This document shows positions 1 through 10,400 of a DNA stretch of 64,000 nucleotides, piece by piece. The position numbers were made by a program, and so were the translations under genes. Below the pieces are notes generated by a model. That model saw nothing but the letters and a program-made list of their open reading frames with translations. It was not told where the DNA came from and did not search any database. This stretch comes from Clostridia bacterium (GTDB lineage: Bacteria; Bacillota; Clostridia; Monoglobales; Monoglobaceae), in the NCBI GenBank assembly GCA_017546205.1, contig JAFYXJ010000006.1:62001-126000 (forward strand). Direction: 5' to 3'. Positions within the stretch are counted from its first letter, which is position 1. Each line of letters begins with the position of its first letter.

Positions 1-2681
1 AACGGAACATCAGTAAAGTGCTCGGTTCTGCCTGCTTCCCAGACTGCCGGGTCATGGTACTTCATAAAGTCCGGCATATCGTTAACACCTACGATCAAGT
101 CATAGGTAACGTTGTACTGTTCTGCCAGACGGAAGGTTTTACGGAGTTTATCTACCCATTGATAATTGTAGTACCAACCGTACTTTTCAATCATCTCTTT
201 CTCGCTGGGGATGACTTCGCTCTCCTTGGGATAATACTCAAAGTCAGAGTTGTAAATCAGGTTTTTGTCAGTCCCCTTTTCTCTGACATAAATATCATCG
301 ATGTAGAGTTCATCAATCTTATCCTGCAGACAGAACAAGAATTCCAGAGATTCCTCACCGGGTTTGGTGGTATAGGTAAAGTTGTAGTCCGTCCAGTCTT
401 TGGTATTATTAATAGCATACCGCAAACCGCTGTAAATACCATTTAAGTTAAACCATGCAGAGGCAATACCGTTTGCCTGTGCCTGCTCGGTCATACCGGA
501 ACCTTTTGCTTTAAGTCCAAACTCATAGGTGGTATTGGGTTTTGCGTCAAAACGCTGACCCAAGGTTACATAGGTGTTGTGTCTTGCTTTCTGGGGATTT
601 ACAACCTTCAAAGAGTGGGTTCCGCTATATGCATCTTCGGTGGTGGTTCCCCATACAACCTCCGCAAGGCCGTTCTCCTTACGTCCGCCGGTGGACCAAC
701 CGCCGCCGCGAACGGGAGAGATAAAGTCATATATTGCAGTTTTGGTCTGAATTGCTGATGCACCGATGGTGGCAAAATGCTCCATGAAACTGGGGCCGTT
801 CTGCCATGTACAGTAACCAATCAAAAATACCGGCTTTTCTTCTTCAACGCCGTCGGTTACGGTGTTGGCAATGACAGACATACCATCAAGTTTGATTTCG
901 CCGGTCAGAAACTTGCTGGCATGGCGTTCTGTCTTGGTGCCTGCCAGATATCCCTCAAGGTTTGCTTTACATTCATCGTAAATCTGTTTCAGTTCCTTTT
1001 CGTACTGGAACACACGGGCATAGTCGTTGTTGTTCATCTCGTACTGGGTACGCTCAATAAACTTTTCAATGATAGAGTGTCCTGCTCGTTCGTAGGTTAC
1101 CTCAATGCCCTGATCCTGACACCGGTAAATCAAGGCACTCAAATCATCCGCATATCCCTGCAATTTTGCTACAACTTCATCAAAGTTTTCGGGGGTACGG
1201 ATAACCTCAACTGCGACCATGTTTTCCTGATTCATCTTTTCTCCGCCAACCTGAAGGCTTGTATTGATATACAAATCCTCTGTCTTCTTCACAGTAACGG
1301 GAATCTGAATCTGTTGTTTTTCTCCGGCTTTCAGGGTCACCGATTTCTTGTAGGAAAGTTCGGGGATGGTAATATCCACCGTTTTGGACTCCTTGCCAGG
1401 GTTTCTCAGGTTCACCTCATGGATACGGGTGGTACCATAGTCCATGGTCAGGGGTGATACGATACCGTATTCCACACCCTCAAACGGTGTCCAGAGTACA
1501 AGGGGATTGTATTTGAAGGCATTTTTACCTCCGGTAACGATACCGGGGGTAATGGAATACGCACTGTCGTGGAATCCCTGACCTACACCGCCGATGTTAT
1601 TATTATATGCCACATTGAAAAGGAGGGACTTGGGAGCAATACCGCTGAAGTTCACACTCCAGGGATATGCCACCTCATAGATACTCTTGTTGCCCTCACG
1701 CTTCATAGAAATCCGGTAATCGGAACTGGACTGATAGGTGCCGCTTCCGTCATGATACAAAACCGCACCTTTCTCTACTCTGGAACCACCGGGATTTCCA
1801 ACCGTTGCTGTGGCAAACTGGATACCGTCATTATTCCAGAAGGACGGGTCGGGAAGCGCAAAGTAGGTGGTGTCATTGATCTCCAGATAGAAATATAGGT
1901 TTTCATCATCAAATCCAAACTTCACCTCACCGCCGGTAACATCACCGGTGGGTTTACAGTTGCCGAAAATCTCCTGAACCGCAACCGGGAAAGGCTCCAC
2001 ATCTTTCCACTCATCGTCGTTTCCGTCAATAGTGGCAGTCATTCTCTCTGCAAACATGGTAGTCTTCTGCTTTTTCACCCAGTCCTCGGTTTCCTCAATC
2101 TCTATGGTATCCTCATCTGCAAGGCCTACCCAGTTTTTGCCGCCGGCCTTTTCAAAGTCACCATTGGTCACAAGGTTTTTGGACGGGGTATCAATATCAT
2201 AGAACTTCACATTATCAATCCAGAATCCATCGGTGCGGTCTTCCACGATAAAACGAAGGACTGCTGTTCCGTTTTGTATCGGAGTGTAACTGATTTTGTA
2301 GGTCACCCAATCGTAAGACTTGGTGCCCGGGGTCATGGTCTTTCTGGCCTCCCAGTTGAACTGGAAGTTCAGCGCATTGACGTTCTTTGCCTTGGCATCA
2401 AACTCCAGACAATAGGTATGTCCCTTAAGGAGTTTGGGCGTGGTCTGGGTAAACTGACCGCTGACATCCTTTTCCGCATAGCCTTTGAACTGGATGACCG
2501 CAGCACGGTTACCGTCAGAATCATCAATGTAAACATTAGTATCGCCGTAATTGTTGGTATAGATCCAACCGGGGATGGTGCTGTCTGTAATCTTCTGGGT
2601 TGTTTTTGCCACAACCGGAAGCATGGGACAAACCAAAGCCAGAGCCAGAACCAAAGCGATTATTTTTTTCATGTTTTTCAT
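1..2681 (-). CDS. Secreted clan GH-A glycoside hydrolase, 3' part outside window
   Basis: Seen: 893 codons are visible, starting at the ATG at 2679-2681 behind an AGGAGG-type ribosome site; the C-terminus runs off the left edge. A hydrophobic signal peptide (about residues 1-22) is followed by a CBM4/9-like module, a CBM9-like module (the TIDGNDDEW stretch), an Ig-like segment, a helical segment and the start of a TIM barrel. As in its neighbour, a second CBM4/9-like module is inserted after the first barrel strands. It is a close paralogue of the 2697-6830 gene, whose stop lies 15 bases upstream of this start, so the two probably share a transcript. The catalytic glutamates should lie beyond base 1. 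Known: the domain set fits extracellular plant- or host-glycan hydrolases related to GH42-type clan GH-A enzymes. The substrate cannot be read from the sequence. Confidence 0.8.
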   Translation of the reverse strand, partial: MKNMKKIIALVLALALVCPMLPVVAKTTQKITDSTIPGWIYTNNYGDTNVYIDDSDGNRAAVIQFKGYAEKDVSGQFTQTTPKLLKGHTYCLEFDAKAKNVNALNFQFNWEARKTMTPGTKSYDWVTYKISYTPIQNGTAVLRFIVEDRTDGFWIDNVKFYDIDTPSKNLVTNGDFEKAGGKNWVGLADEDTIEIEETEDWVKKQKTTMFAERMTATIDGNDDEWKDVEPFPVAVQEIFGNCKPTGDVTGGEVKFGFDDENLYFYLEINDTTYFALPDPSFWNNDGIQFATATVGNPGGSRVEKGAVLYHDGSGTYQSSSDYRISMKREGNKSIYEVAYPWSVNFSGIAPKSLLFNVAYNNNIGGVGQGFHDSAYSITPGIVTGGKNAFKYNPLVLWTPFEGVEYGIVSPLTMDYGTTRIHEVNLRNPGKESKTVDITIPELSYKKSVTLKAGEKQQIQIPVTVKKTEDLYINTSLQVGGEKMNQENMVAVEVIRTPENFDEVVAKLQGYADDLSALIYRCQDQGIEVTYERAGHSIIEKFIERTQYEMNNNDYARVFQYEKELKQIYDECKANLEGYLAGTKTERHASKFLTGEIKLDGMSVIANTVTDGVEEEKPVFLIGYCTWQNGPSFMEHFATIGASAIQTKTAIYDFISPVRGGGWSTGGRKENGLAEVVWGTTTEDAYSGTHSLKVVNPQKARHNTYVTLGQRFDAKPNTTYEFGLKAKGSGMTEQAQANGIASAWFNLNGIYSGLRYAINNTKDWTDYNFTYTTKPGEESLEFLFCLQDKIDELYIDDIYVREKGTDKNLIYNSDFEYYPKESEVIPSEKEMIEKYGWYYNYQWVDKLRKTFRLAEQYNVTYDLIVGVNDMPDFMKYHDPAVWEAGRTEHFTDVP

Positions 2682-2696
2682 CGTTCTACCTCCTGA

Positions 2697-5600
2697 TTAA
2701 AACTCTACAAAAATCGGCCTCAACGGGAGAAGTGTGTAGGTTCCGTCAATTTCCTCCATACTACGCAGTTCGGTAAACTTGGTTACCTCTTTACCCTGAT
2801 AGAGAATTTTAATGTTTGCTTTCTTCTCATAATCGAAATTGGTGATGTTGACTACGGTTTTTCCCTCATACTCTGCGTAAGACCATTCCACGTTGTTGAG
2901 TTTCCCTCCGGTCTCGGCATCTACAACCTGAACCTCGGAATATCCCAGTTCCTCAATCTTTTCCCGTACGGTAGAGGTGGTATCTGCGTGCTTGTAGATA
3001 AAGTCTACCAACGCTTTATCCTGTTCCTTGTCATACTCATCTTTCAGGAGGCTGTTTTCTCCCAACAGGAGAACCTTACCGCCCTGTTCTATCATCTTTT
3101 TGATGTTCACCAACAGGTCAGCCTTTACATGGGTACCCTCCGGTACGATAAACAAATCGTACTTGAGTACATCCTCCGGTGTGGTATCATGGACAAATCC
3201 TACTCTTTGACCGCTGAAGATACAATCTTCATAGGCATCACTGGTATAGGAATAGAAGTTAGGGTTATAGGAACTGGAAAGTCTGGAATAGAGGATACCA
3301 ATCCTTTCTTCCTTCTTCTGAATTGCCGCAATCTGCTTGGAAAGACGGTTCAGGTCAAAGGTCGCTTTAGAGGTTTCCCACATTCTTAAGGGCTTATGCA
3401 TTGCGTTGGAACTTGCAACGGATGCTGCTGCACCTGCCCAAGGCATGATGTTGGGTCTTACCTCCATCCACCAGATTGCAGAGAAGCCCAATCCATGCAG
3501 AGCACAAGACCAAAGGTCGGTTGCACAGTGATACGGCTCAATATCCGGATAAGTCGGGGGGTTACCATCGGTGGTGTTGTGGTCCTCGGTATTCCATACC
3601 GGCTTGTTATTGATGGAGGTCAGCATATCGTGCCATGCCATCTTGTCGGTGATGGAACTTCCGCCAACCTGCGTCCACGCGTCACAACCGTTGACATCCT
3701 GGAACTGAGGTGTCAGTTCGTAGTTGGTACCCATTGCAAAGTATCTTGCCCAGATGTCACGGAAGTACTGCATGATTTTACTGTGTACAAACAGATCCTG
3801 ATTGACTTCTTTGACATCTGCCGTAAGTGTCTTATGGAATTCCAGAAGCAATCCGTCGTTAAAGTCGCTATAGTCGGTGTAAACCGGCTTGGCAATGATA
3901 CCGGTAGGCATCTTTACTTCCTCAAAACTCTTGTAGGAACTGCCGTAAGTCGCATTCAGGTTGTCAATAGAATTGTTGTACCGTTCTTTCAGGAAGTTTT
4001 GCCAATGGGGGATGTAGTAGTCACCCTGATAGGAATAAACTTTCGGCTCATTGGTCAGACAGACGGAAACAACCGCCTTACTCTTCTTTGCAAAGTCTAC
4101 CAACATCTGGGTATACACTTTTGCCGCCTCTAAGTAGGTTTCATTATCCAAGGGGATGGGGAAGAAGTGCTCAGTTCTGCCTGCTCCATCAATAGCGGGA
4201 TCCAGCGCCGAAACCAAATCCTGATAGCCCATGGAGATAATCATATCGTATGCAACATTGTACTGTTCTGCCAGATGCAAATAGTGCTCCAGTTTTTGTG
4301 TGTACTGATAGTTGACATACCAACCAAACTTCTGCAATTTTTGATCAAAGTCAGAAACGGTTTCGGGGTAATATTCCATATCACCGTTGAAAATCAGATT
4401 TTCTTCCGATCCTTCTTCTCTGACAAAAATGTTATCAATGTAAATCTCCTCAATGGTACCGCCGAAGATAAGGAGCAACTCCAGAGAATCCTCGCCGGCG
4501 CCTGTGGTATAGGTAAAGTCGTAATCTACCCAATCCTCACTGGGGGCAATACCCTCACGGATACCGCTGTAAATACCATTGACGTTACACCATGCATTGT
4601 TGGAGTCATTTGCTTTGGTCTGCGCCTTAAAGCCCTTGCCCTTTGCTTTGAAGCCGTAATGATACGTGGTGTTGGGCTTTGCATCAAACTTCTGTGTCAC
4701 GGTACGGAAGGTATTTCTCAGTCCGTCCTTATCCGGGTTGACAATCTTCATACTGTAGTTACCTTCATACACCTCTTCGGTAGAGGAGGTAACCTGACAT
4801 TTGGTCAGACCGCTTTCCTTCAAGCCGCCCAACGACCAACCGCCACCCCGTATGGTAGTGATAAAGTCAGAAAATCCGGTAGAGAACTGGATTGCCGTTG
4901 CGCCGATGGATGCAAAATGCTCCATGAAACTGGGGCCGTTCTCCCAAGTACAGTATCCAACCAGGAAGACCGGTCTTTCCTCAATTACGCCGTTGGTTTC
5001 GGTCTTTGCAATAACCGAAGTTCCGTCCAGTTTCAAATCACTGGTTAAATATTTACTGATATGTCTGGGTTCTTTCTCTCCGGAAAGATATGCCTCCATA
5101 GCAGTTTTACATTCTTCGTAAATGGTCTTTAACTCTTTTTCATACTGGAACACACGGGCAAAGTCGCCATTGGCTGTCTCGTACTGAAGCCGTTCGATAA
5201 ACTTCACAATAATCGCATGACCGGAACGCTCATATTCAACCTCAATGCCCTTTTCCTGACACTTGTGAATCAGGTTGCTCAGGTCTGTGGCATAACCCTC
5301 AAGTTTTTCCACAACCTGAGAAAGGTTCTCTGCATTACGGATTACGTCTACTGCCACTTTATTTTCCTCGGTCGCAGTTGCGTCGCCGTTTTTCAGAATG
5401 GTTTCCAGATACAAGTCCTCTTCGCTATTCATGGTAAAGGGAATCTGAATCTGTTGCTTTTCTCCTGCCTGCAGGGTAACGGTCTTGTTATAGTTCAGTT
5501 TGGGAACGCTGATTTCTACCTTCTGGGCAGTCTTTCCGGGGTTTCTCAGATTGATCTCATGCAATCTGGTCATACCGGTATCCATAAGCAACGGGTCAAC

Positions 5601-6830
5601 CACGCCGTATTCCACATCACCCAGTGCCGTCCAGAGGACCAGAGGATTGTACAGCATGACATTCTTTCCGGCAACAATACCGGGTGTAATGGAATATGCA
5701 CAGTCGTGGAAAGGCAAACCTTCGCCACCGGTATTGTTGTTGTAAGACACATTGAATAGCATGGTTCTGGGAGTTTTGCCTCCAAGATTCACGGTCCAGG
5801 GATATGCCGCCTCAAAGATGGTCTTATCTCCCTCACGCTTGATGTCAACCTTAAAATCGGTACTGCTCTGATACATACCGCTGCCGTCACTATACAGCAG
5901 GGCACCACGCTCCTGTCTGGTTCCGGCAGGGTTGGTCATGGTCGCCGTTGCAAATTGGATACCGTCATTGTTCCACCAAGACGGGTCAGGAAGTGCATAA
6001 TATGTGGTATCTGTGATTTCCAGATAGAAATACAGATTCTTGTCATCATAACCAAACTTCACCTCACCGCCGGTTACATCGCCGGTGCTTTCCGTGTGCC
6101 CGAAAAATTCTTTCAGTGCAACAGGGAAAGGCTCTACATCCTTCCACTCATCATCGTTTGCATCAATGGTAGCGGTCAGTCTTTCTGCAAACATGGTGGT
6201 CTTCTGTGCTTTTGCCAGGTTGGTGGTCTCAGTAACCGCAACCGCCTCTTCGCCTTCTCCCACAGTTGTCCATGCCTTTCCTGCACCCTGTTCAAAATCG
6301 CCGTTGACCAGCAGATTTTCTCTGTTGGGGTCGTCCATCGCATAGAACTTCATGTTATCCAGCCAGAATCCATCGGTTTTTTCCTGAATGATAAACCGGA
6401 TTACCGTGGTGATATCCTCCGCCGGAATATAGGTAAACTTATAGGTAGTCCATCCGTAGGTTTTGGGGCCCGGTGTCATGGACTGTCTGGCATCCCAGTT
6501 AAACTGGAAGTTTACACCGCTGGCATTCCATGCCTTGGCGTCAAATTCCAAGGTATACCCTTTGCCGGCTTTCAGTACCGGTGTGGTCTGGGTAAACTGC
6601 GCGTTACCGCCCAGTTCCACATCACCTTCTATGTACTGGAGCACAACTGCGCGGTCACCCTCTGACGCATCCACATACATATTGGTATCCGCATAGGTGT
6701 TGGTGAAAGTCCAGCCGTTTACGCTGTTATCTCTTACCACCACATCGGAAATGGCAGCAGATGCAGGAATCATACATCCCAGCATCACCATCGTAAGTAC
6801 CAATGCAATCAATCTTCTCATGTTACTCAT
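2697..6830 (-). CDS. Giant secreted clan GH-A glycoside hydrolase with CBM modules and an intra-barrel CBM
   Basis: A 1377-residue exported protein. Visible order: signal peptide 1-25; CBM4/9-like module about 27-165; CBM9-like module about 215-395; Ig-like segment 405-500; helical segment 505-595; TIM barrel beginning about 620; an inserted CBM4/9-like module about 675-815; barrel resuming to about 1140; a flavodoxin-like domain resembling the GH42 trimerisation domain 1175-1300; small C-terminal beta domain. Candidate acid/base is Glu928 in CLTNEPKV and candidate nucleophile Glu1082 in WNTEDH, both typical of clan GH-A retaining enzymes. The start is set by AGGAGG seven bases upstream. The esterase gene stop is only two bases upstream, so the genes are co-transcribed. 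Assignment to clan GH-A is firm; the exact GH family and the substrate (a beta-galactoside or other plant or mucin glycan) are inference. Confidence 0.85.
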   Translation of the reverse strand: MSNMRRLIALVLTMVMLGCMIPASAAISDVVVRDNSVNGWTFTNTYADTNMYVDASEGDRAVVLQYIEGDVELGGNAQFTQTTPVLKAGKGYTLEFDAKAWNASGVNFQFNWDARQSMTPGPKTYGWTTYKFTYIPAEDITTVIRFIIQEKTDGFWLDNMKFYAMDDPNRENLLVNGDFEQGAGKAWTTVGEGEEAVAVTETTNLAKAQKTTMFAERLTATIDANDDEWKDVEPFPVALKEFFGHTESTGDVTGGEVKFGYDDKNLYFYLEITDTTYYALPDPSWWNNDGIQFATATMTNPAGTRQERGALLYSDGSGMYQSSTDFKVDIKREGDKTIFEAAYPWTVNLGGKTPRTMLFNVSYNNNTGGEGLPFHDCAYSITPGIVAGKNVMLYNPLVLWTALGDVEYGVVDPLLMDTGMTRLHEINLRNPGKTAQKVEISVPKLNYNKTVTLQAGEKQQIQIPFTMNSEEDLYLETILKNGDATATEENKVAVDVIRNAENLSQVVEKLEGYATDLSNLIHKCQEKGIEVEYERSGHAIIVKFIERLQYETANGDFARVFQYEKELKTIYEECKTAMEAYLSGEKEPRHISKYLTSDLKLDGTSVIAKTETNGVIEERPVFLVGYCTWENGPSFMEHFASIGATAIQFSTGFSDFITTIRGGGWSLGGLKESGLTKCQVTSSTEEVYEGNYSMKIVNPDKDGLRNTFRTVTQKFDAKPNTTYHYGFKAKGKGFKAQTKANDSNNAWCNVNGIYSGIREGIAPSEDWVDYDFTYTTGAGEDSLELLLIFGGTIEEIYIDNIFVREEGSEENLIFNGDMEYYPETVSDFDQKLQKFGWYVNYQYTQKLEHYLHLAEQYNVAYDMIISMGYQDLVSALDPAIDGAGRTEHFFPIPLDNETYLEAAKVYTQMLVDFAKKSKAVVSVCLTNEPKVYSYQGDYYIPHWQNFLKERYNNSIDNLNATYGSSYKSFEEVKMPTGIIAKPVYTDYSDFNDGLLLEFHKTLTADVKEVNQDLFVHSKIMQYFRDIWARYFAMGTNYELTPQFQDVNGCDAWTQVGGSSITDKMAWHDMLTSINNKPVWNTEDHNTTDGNPPTYPDIEPYHCATDLWSCALHGLGFSAIWWMEVRPNIMPWAGAAASVASSNAMHKPLRMWETSKATFDLNRLSKQIAAIQKKEERIGILYSRLSSSYNPNFYSYTSDAYEDCIFSGQRVGFVHDTTPEDVLKYDLFIVPEGTHVKADLLVNIKKMIEQGGKVLLLGENSLLKDEYDKEQDKALVDFIYKHADTTSTVREKIEELGYSEVQVVDAETGGKLNNVEWSYAEYEGKTVVNITNFDYEKKANIKILYQGKEVTKFTELRSMEEIDGTYTLLPLRPIFVEF

Positions 6831-6832
6831 TG

Positions 6833-7468
6833 TTACACCTCCTGAATTTTCTCAAAGGCTTTCATCCATTCCCGAGCAATAATCTCATTGCCCATAGGAG
6901 TTGGATGAACACCGTCTCTTAACCAATACTCGGCAGGGGCGTGTTTCTCTGCCTCATTAAATTTGTCTTGCAGGGGAACAAAGACCAAATCGTACTTTTC
7001 ACAAAGCGCTTTGACCGATGCCGCCCGTACCGGAACCTCTTTCTGGAAGTAGTCCCAATGCTCTTCCGTGTTGCTTCCCTTTAATACAAAGGGTTCCAGA
7101 AGCATAATCTGAATATCCGGAAATGCCGTCTTAATTTCCTGAATCAAAAGGTCGTACACCATAGCGTACTTTTCGGCATCCACACCGTTTTGGTTTTCGT
7201 CCACATCATGCCATACATCGTTGATCCCAATCAGGATGCTGAGAATATCGGGTTTTATATTCAAGATATCCCGTTTCACCCTTGCATACAAATCCACAAC
7301 GCGGTTCCCTGCGATCCCTCGATTCACAAACTCGTATTCTCCCGGTTTGTCATGACCCAGTCGTCCGCTTATCATGGTTGCATAACTTTGTCCTACATAC
7401 CATTCTACATCCAGCAGGCATCGTCCTGCATCGGTAATAGAATCGCCCTGAAATAAAATCCGTTTCAT
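6833..7468 (-). CDS. SGNH/GDSL-family esterase (probable carbohydrate deacetylase)
   Basis: A 211-residue protein with all four SGNH blocks: GDS with Ser10 as nucleophile (block I), the GIAGN segment with Gly51/Asn55 (block II), GIND with Asn83 (block III) and DGVHPT with Asp185 and His188 (block V). No signal peptide is seen, so it is probably cytoplasmic, unlike the hydrolases on both sides. It sits between two secreted GH-A genes with a 2-base gap downstream and 22 bases upstream, clearly within their operon. Relatives in this family remove acetyl groups from xylan, rhamnogalacturonan or imported oligosaccharides. A role in deacetylating imported glycan fragments is inference from context; a lysophospholipase-like activity is the alternative. 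Confidence 0.85.
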   Translation of the reverse strand: MKRILFQGDSITDAGRCLLDVEWYVGQSYATMISGRLGHDKPGEYEFVNRGIAGNRVVDLYARVKRDILNIKPDILSILIGINDVWHDVDENQNGVDAEKYAMVYDLLIQEIKTAFPDIQIMLLEPFVLKGSNTEEHWDYFQKEVPVRAASVKALCEKYDLVFVPLQDKFNEAEKHAPAEYWLRDGVHPTPMGNEIIAREWMKAFEKIQEV

Positions 7469-7490
7469 TCTTTCGCCTCCTGCTTCTTTC

Positions 7491-10400
7491 TTACTGATAA
7501 ATACTTCTGTTCTTGGCCATGGGTTTTAAGGTTTCCATATCCCAATATGCCGCCATCAATCGATAATTCTTACTGCTGTCCAGTTCACCGGTTTCCAGAA
7601 CTCCGGTTCCGAAACTTGCTTTGACCATAGCATCTCCCTCATAGAGTGCCAGAATCAAGGTTCCGCCGCTTTGGGGTGTGGTGCACTTGATTCTTCCTGC
7701 CTGCACCTTATCAATGTCCGCCCGCAGAACCTGACCGCTTTCAGAAATCAGGTCAAAGGTGTACGCCTTGATCTCAAGCAGCATGGGTTCCAAGGTCTTT
7801 GCGGTCATCACGCCGGTTGCAGTTGCATCACCGGTTCGCAAATCGGTGAAACTGCTGATCTCACCGCCGTTTAACAACAACTTAAACGGCTTATGGGTTT
7901 CGTAATTGTAATTGAGCACATTCACCACATAGCCGTTACCGTAAGGAGCGTAACTCCACTCCACATCGGTCAGGGGCTGATTGGTGGATGCATCCACCAA
8001 AACAATTTCAGAAAGTCCCATCGCCTGAATCTTACCCTTTACGGTGGAAGTTTTGTCCGCCGCATTCTTGACACGGTTCAGTACGGTGCTGTTCTGGTTC
8101 TGGTTGGCATCAGTCTTGCTGAGGGCGTTGGAACTGCCCAGAATCAGCACTTCACCGCCGCCTTGCTGATATGCGTCAATAGCATTTAAGATATTCGCCG
8201 AAACATGGGTTGCATTGGGAACAATCACCAAATCATACTGTTCCAGATTGTTATAAACACCATCGGTGATGAAGCCTGCTTTCTGTCCGCTGTAAATGGT
8301 GTCTTCATAAGCCTGAAGTACCGCATCCATATGAGGATTCTGGTAATCATGGAATCCGGTTGTACCTTGCTCATGCATATACGCAACGGAAGTTCTGGAG
8401 TACAAAATTCCCACTTTTGCCTGTTCGGTAGAAATCGCCGTAACTTCCTCTGCCAGACGGTTCAAATCCATCGCGGCTTTGGCGGTCAATGCCACCTGTT
8501 CCGGCTTGTGAATCACATTCAGATTGGTATGTATCGAACCATTCCATCCTACCATAGTTCTGATGGAATCGTTCCAGCACCAGAGCGCAGATGCACCTCT
8601 GCCGTGCACCGCACCGTTCCATACATCAGAAGAAACAAACTTGGGTTCCAAATCATTGTAGAGAGTCTTATACTGGATCAAGTTGCCTTGGCTGTCATAA
8701 ACCTCACCGCCGGCGGTAACATGGTCCTCGGTATTCCATACCGGCTTATCTGCCGTGGACGTCATCAAATCATACCACGCCATCTTTGCCGCCAGAGAAC
8801 TTTGATCGGTGTATTCACTCCATGCATCACAACCGTTGACGTCCAGAGTGTCTGCAACCAAATCGTAGTTGGTACCCTGAATAAAGTAGTTCTGGTAATT
8901 TTCTCTCAGGTATTGCATGGTTTTGGTGTGTACCGGAATATCCGATACCTTTTTCACCTCTCCGGCATACCATGTATGGAATTCAGCCAACAGACTGTCA
9001 TTGAAGGCAATATAGTCATTGTATTTGATTTTTGACTGTGCACTGGAGTCAGCATAAGGTGCAATGGACGGCATATATGCTCCACTAAATCCCCATTCTC
9101 CATGTGCCCTAAAGAACGCCATGGTATCGTTGTTGTACTTCTTCTTCAACCAGTTTTCCCATGCGGTCTGGTAATACCCATCACAGAACCAAGCTTTTAC
9201 CTCCGGCTCATTGATCAGACAGAGAGAAACTGCTGCCGGCTCGGATTCTAACTCACTGGCAATGAGTCGTGCAAACAGGCTGATTGCCGTCCGTGCTTTG
9301 ACATTATCCAGCGGGAAGGTTGTAAACCCTGTTCCGGTTTGAGGAATGCTTCCATCATGATGCATAAAGTCAACCGGATTGGGGCCCAGAATCACATCCA
9401 CCGCCACGTTGTTTCTTGCCGCCTTGGCAAGAATCCGGTGCATGTCGTTAACTGCGTGATGGTTGATGTACCAACCCTGGGCCTCTGCCTCGGCATCATA
9501 CACCGTGGGTGAAGAAGTATAATCGTCAAACGTACCATTCTTCAAGAGGTTAACCGTGGTTCCCTTTTCGTACACATACACATCGTCAATATACAAATCG
9601 GTAATCTGATTGGTAAACATCATGGTAAAGTCTAACCACTCCAGATATGCGTCGGTGGTGTACTCAAACTGGTAATCCTGCCATTGGGTATTGCCCACAT
9701 TTTTGTTAAGATACTGCCGTTTTCCGGTAAACCGCTCGTAAATGTTAAAGGATGCCGCATCCTTAACGATACTTGCCGCCTTGGCGCTCAAGCCATATAC
9801 ATAGGTGGTATTGGGTTTTACTTGGAACCGCTGATGAATATACCGATAAGTATCGGTGGTCAAGTGGCTGTAATTCACTTTTAAGGAATACATACCCGAA
9901 TGTGCATCATCATCGGAGGTTTTAATCTCTGTGGTATTTATTTCGGTGGCATTGCTTCCCTTGTAGGTTTGCGTTACCCAGCCTCCGCCACGAATCTGGG
10001 AGATAAACTCCTGCATCGCAAGATCCGACTGAATGAAGTTTCCACCGATAGAAGATAAGTATTCCGTCTCTTCTTCAACGGTATCCCAAAGCAGATACCC
10101 AACCAAAAACGCCGGTCTCTTAACGGTGGTGCCGTCTGTCTCCATATTAGCAAGGACGGTGGTTCCGTCAATCTCAATGGGGCCGGACTTCAGTTTGGAA
10201 ATCATGTATGCCCGTTTGGTGCCGGCAAGATATCCGTTCATGTTCCCCATTGCTTCATTGTATATACGGGTCAGGGAATATAAGAAGTTCCCCATCCGGT
10301 AGGTTTCACCGTAATATACCTCACGTTCTGCATAGATGGTATATTTTTTGATAATCTCCAGATACGCCTTTTCGTAATCAACGGCGATATCCTCTGCCTC

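Noticed and set aside
4167-5048. Long plus-strand frames opposite the GH-A hydrolase genes
   Set aside because: They mirror coding DNA of well-supported minus-strand genes and show no motif, start site or independent context.
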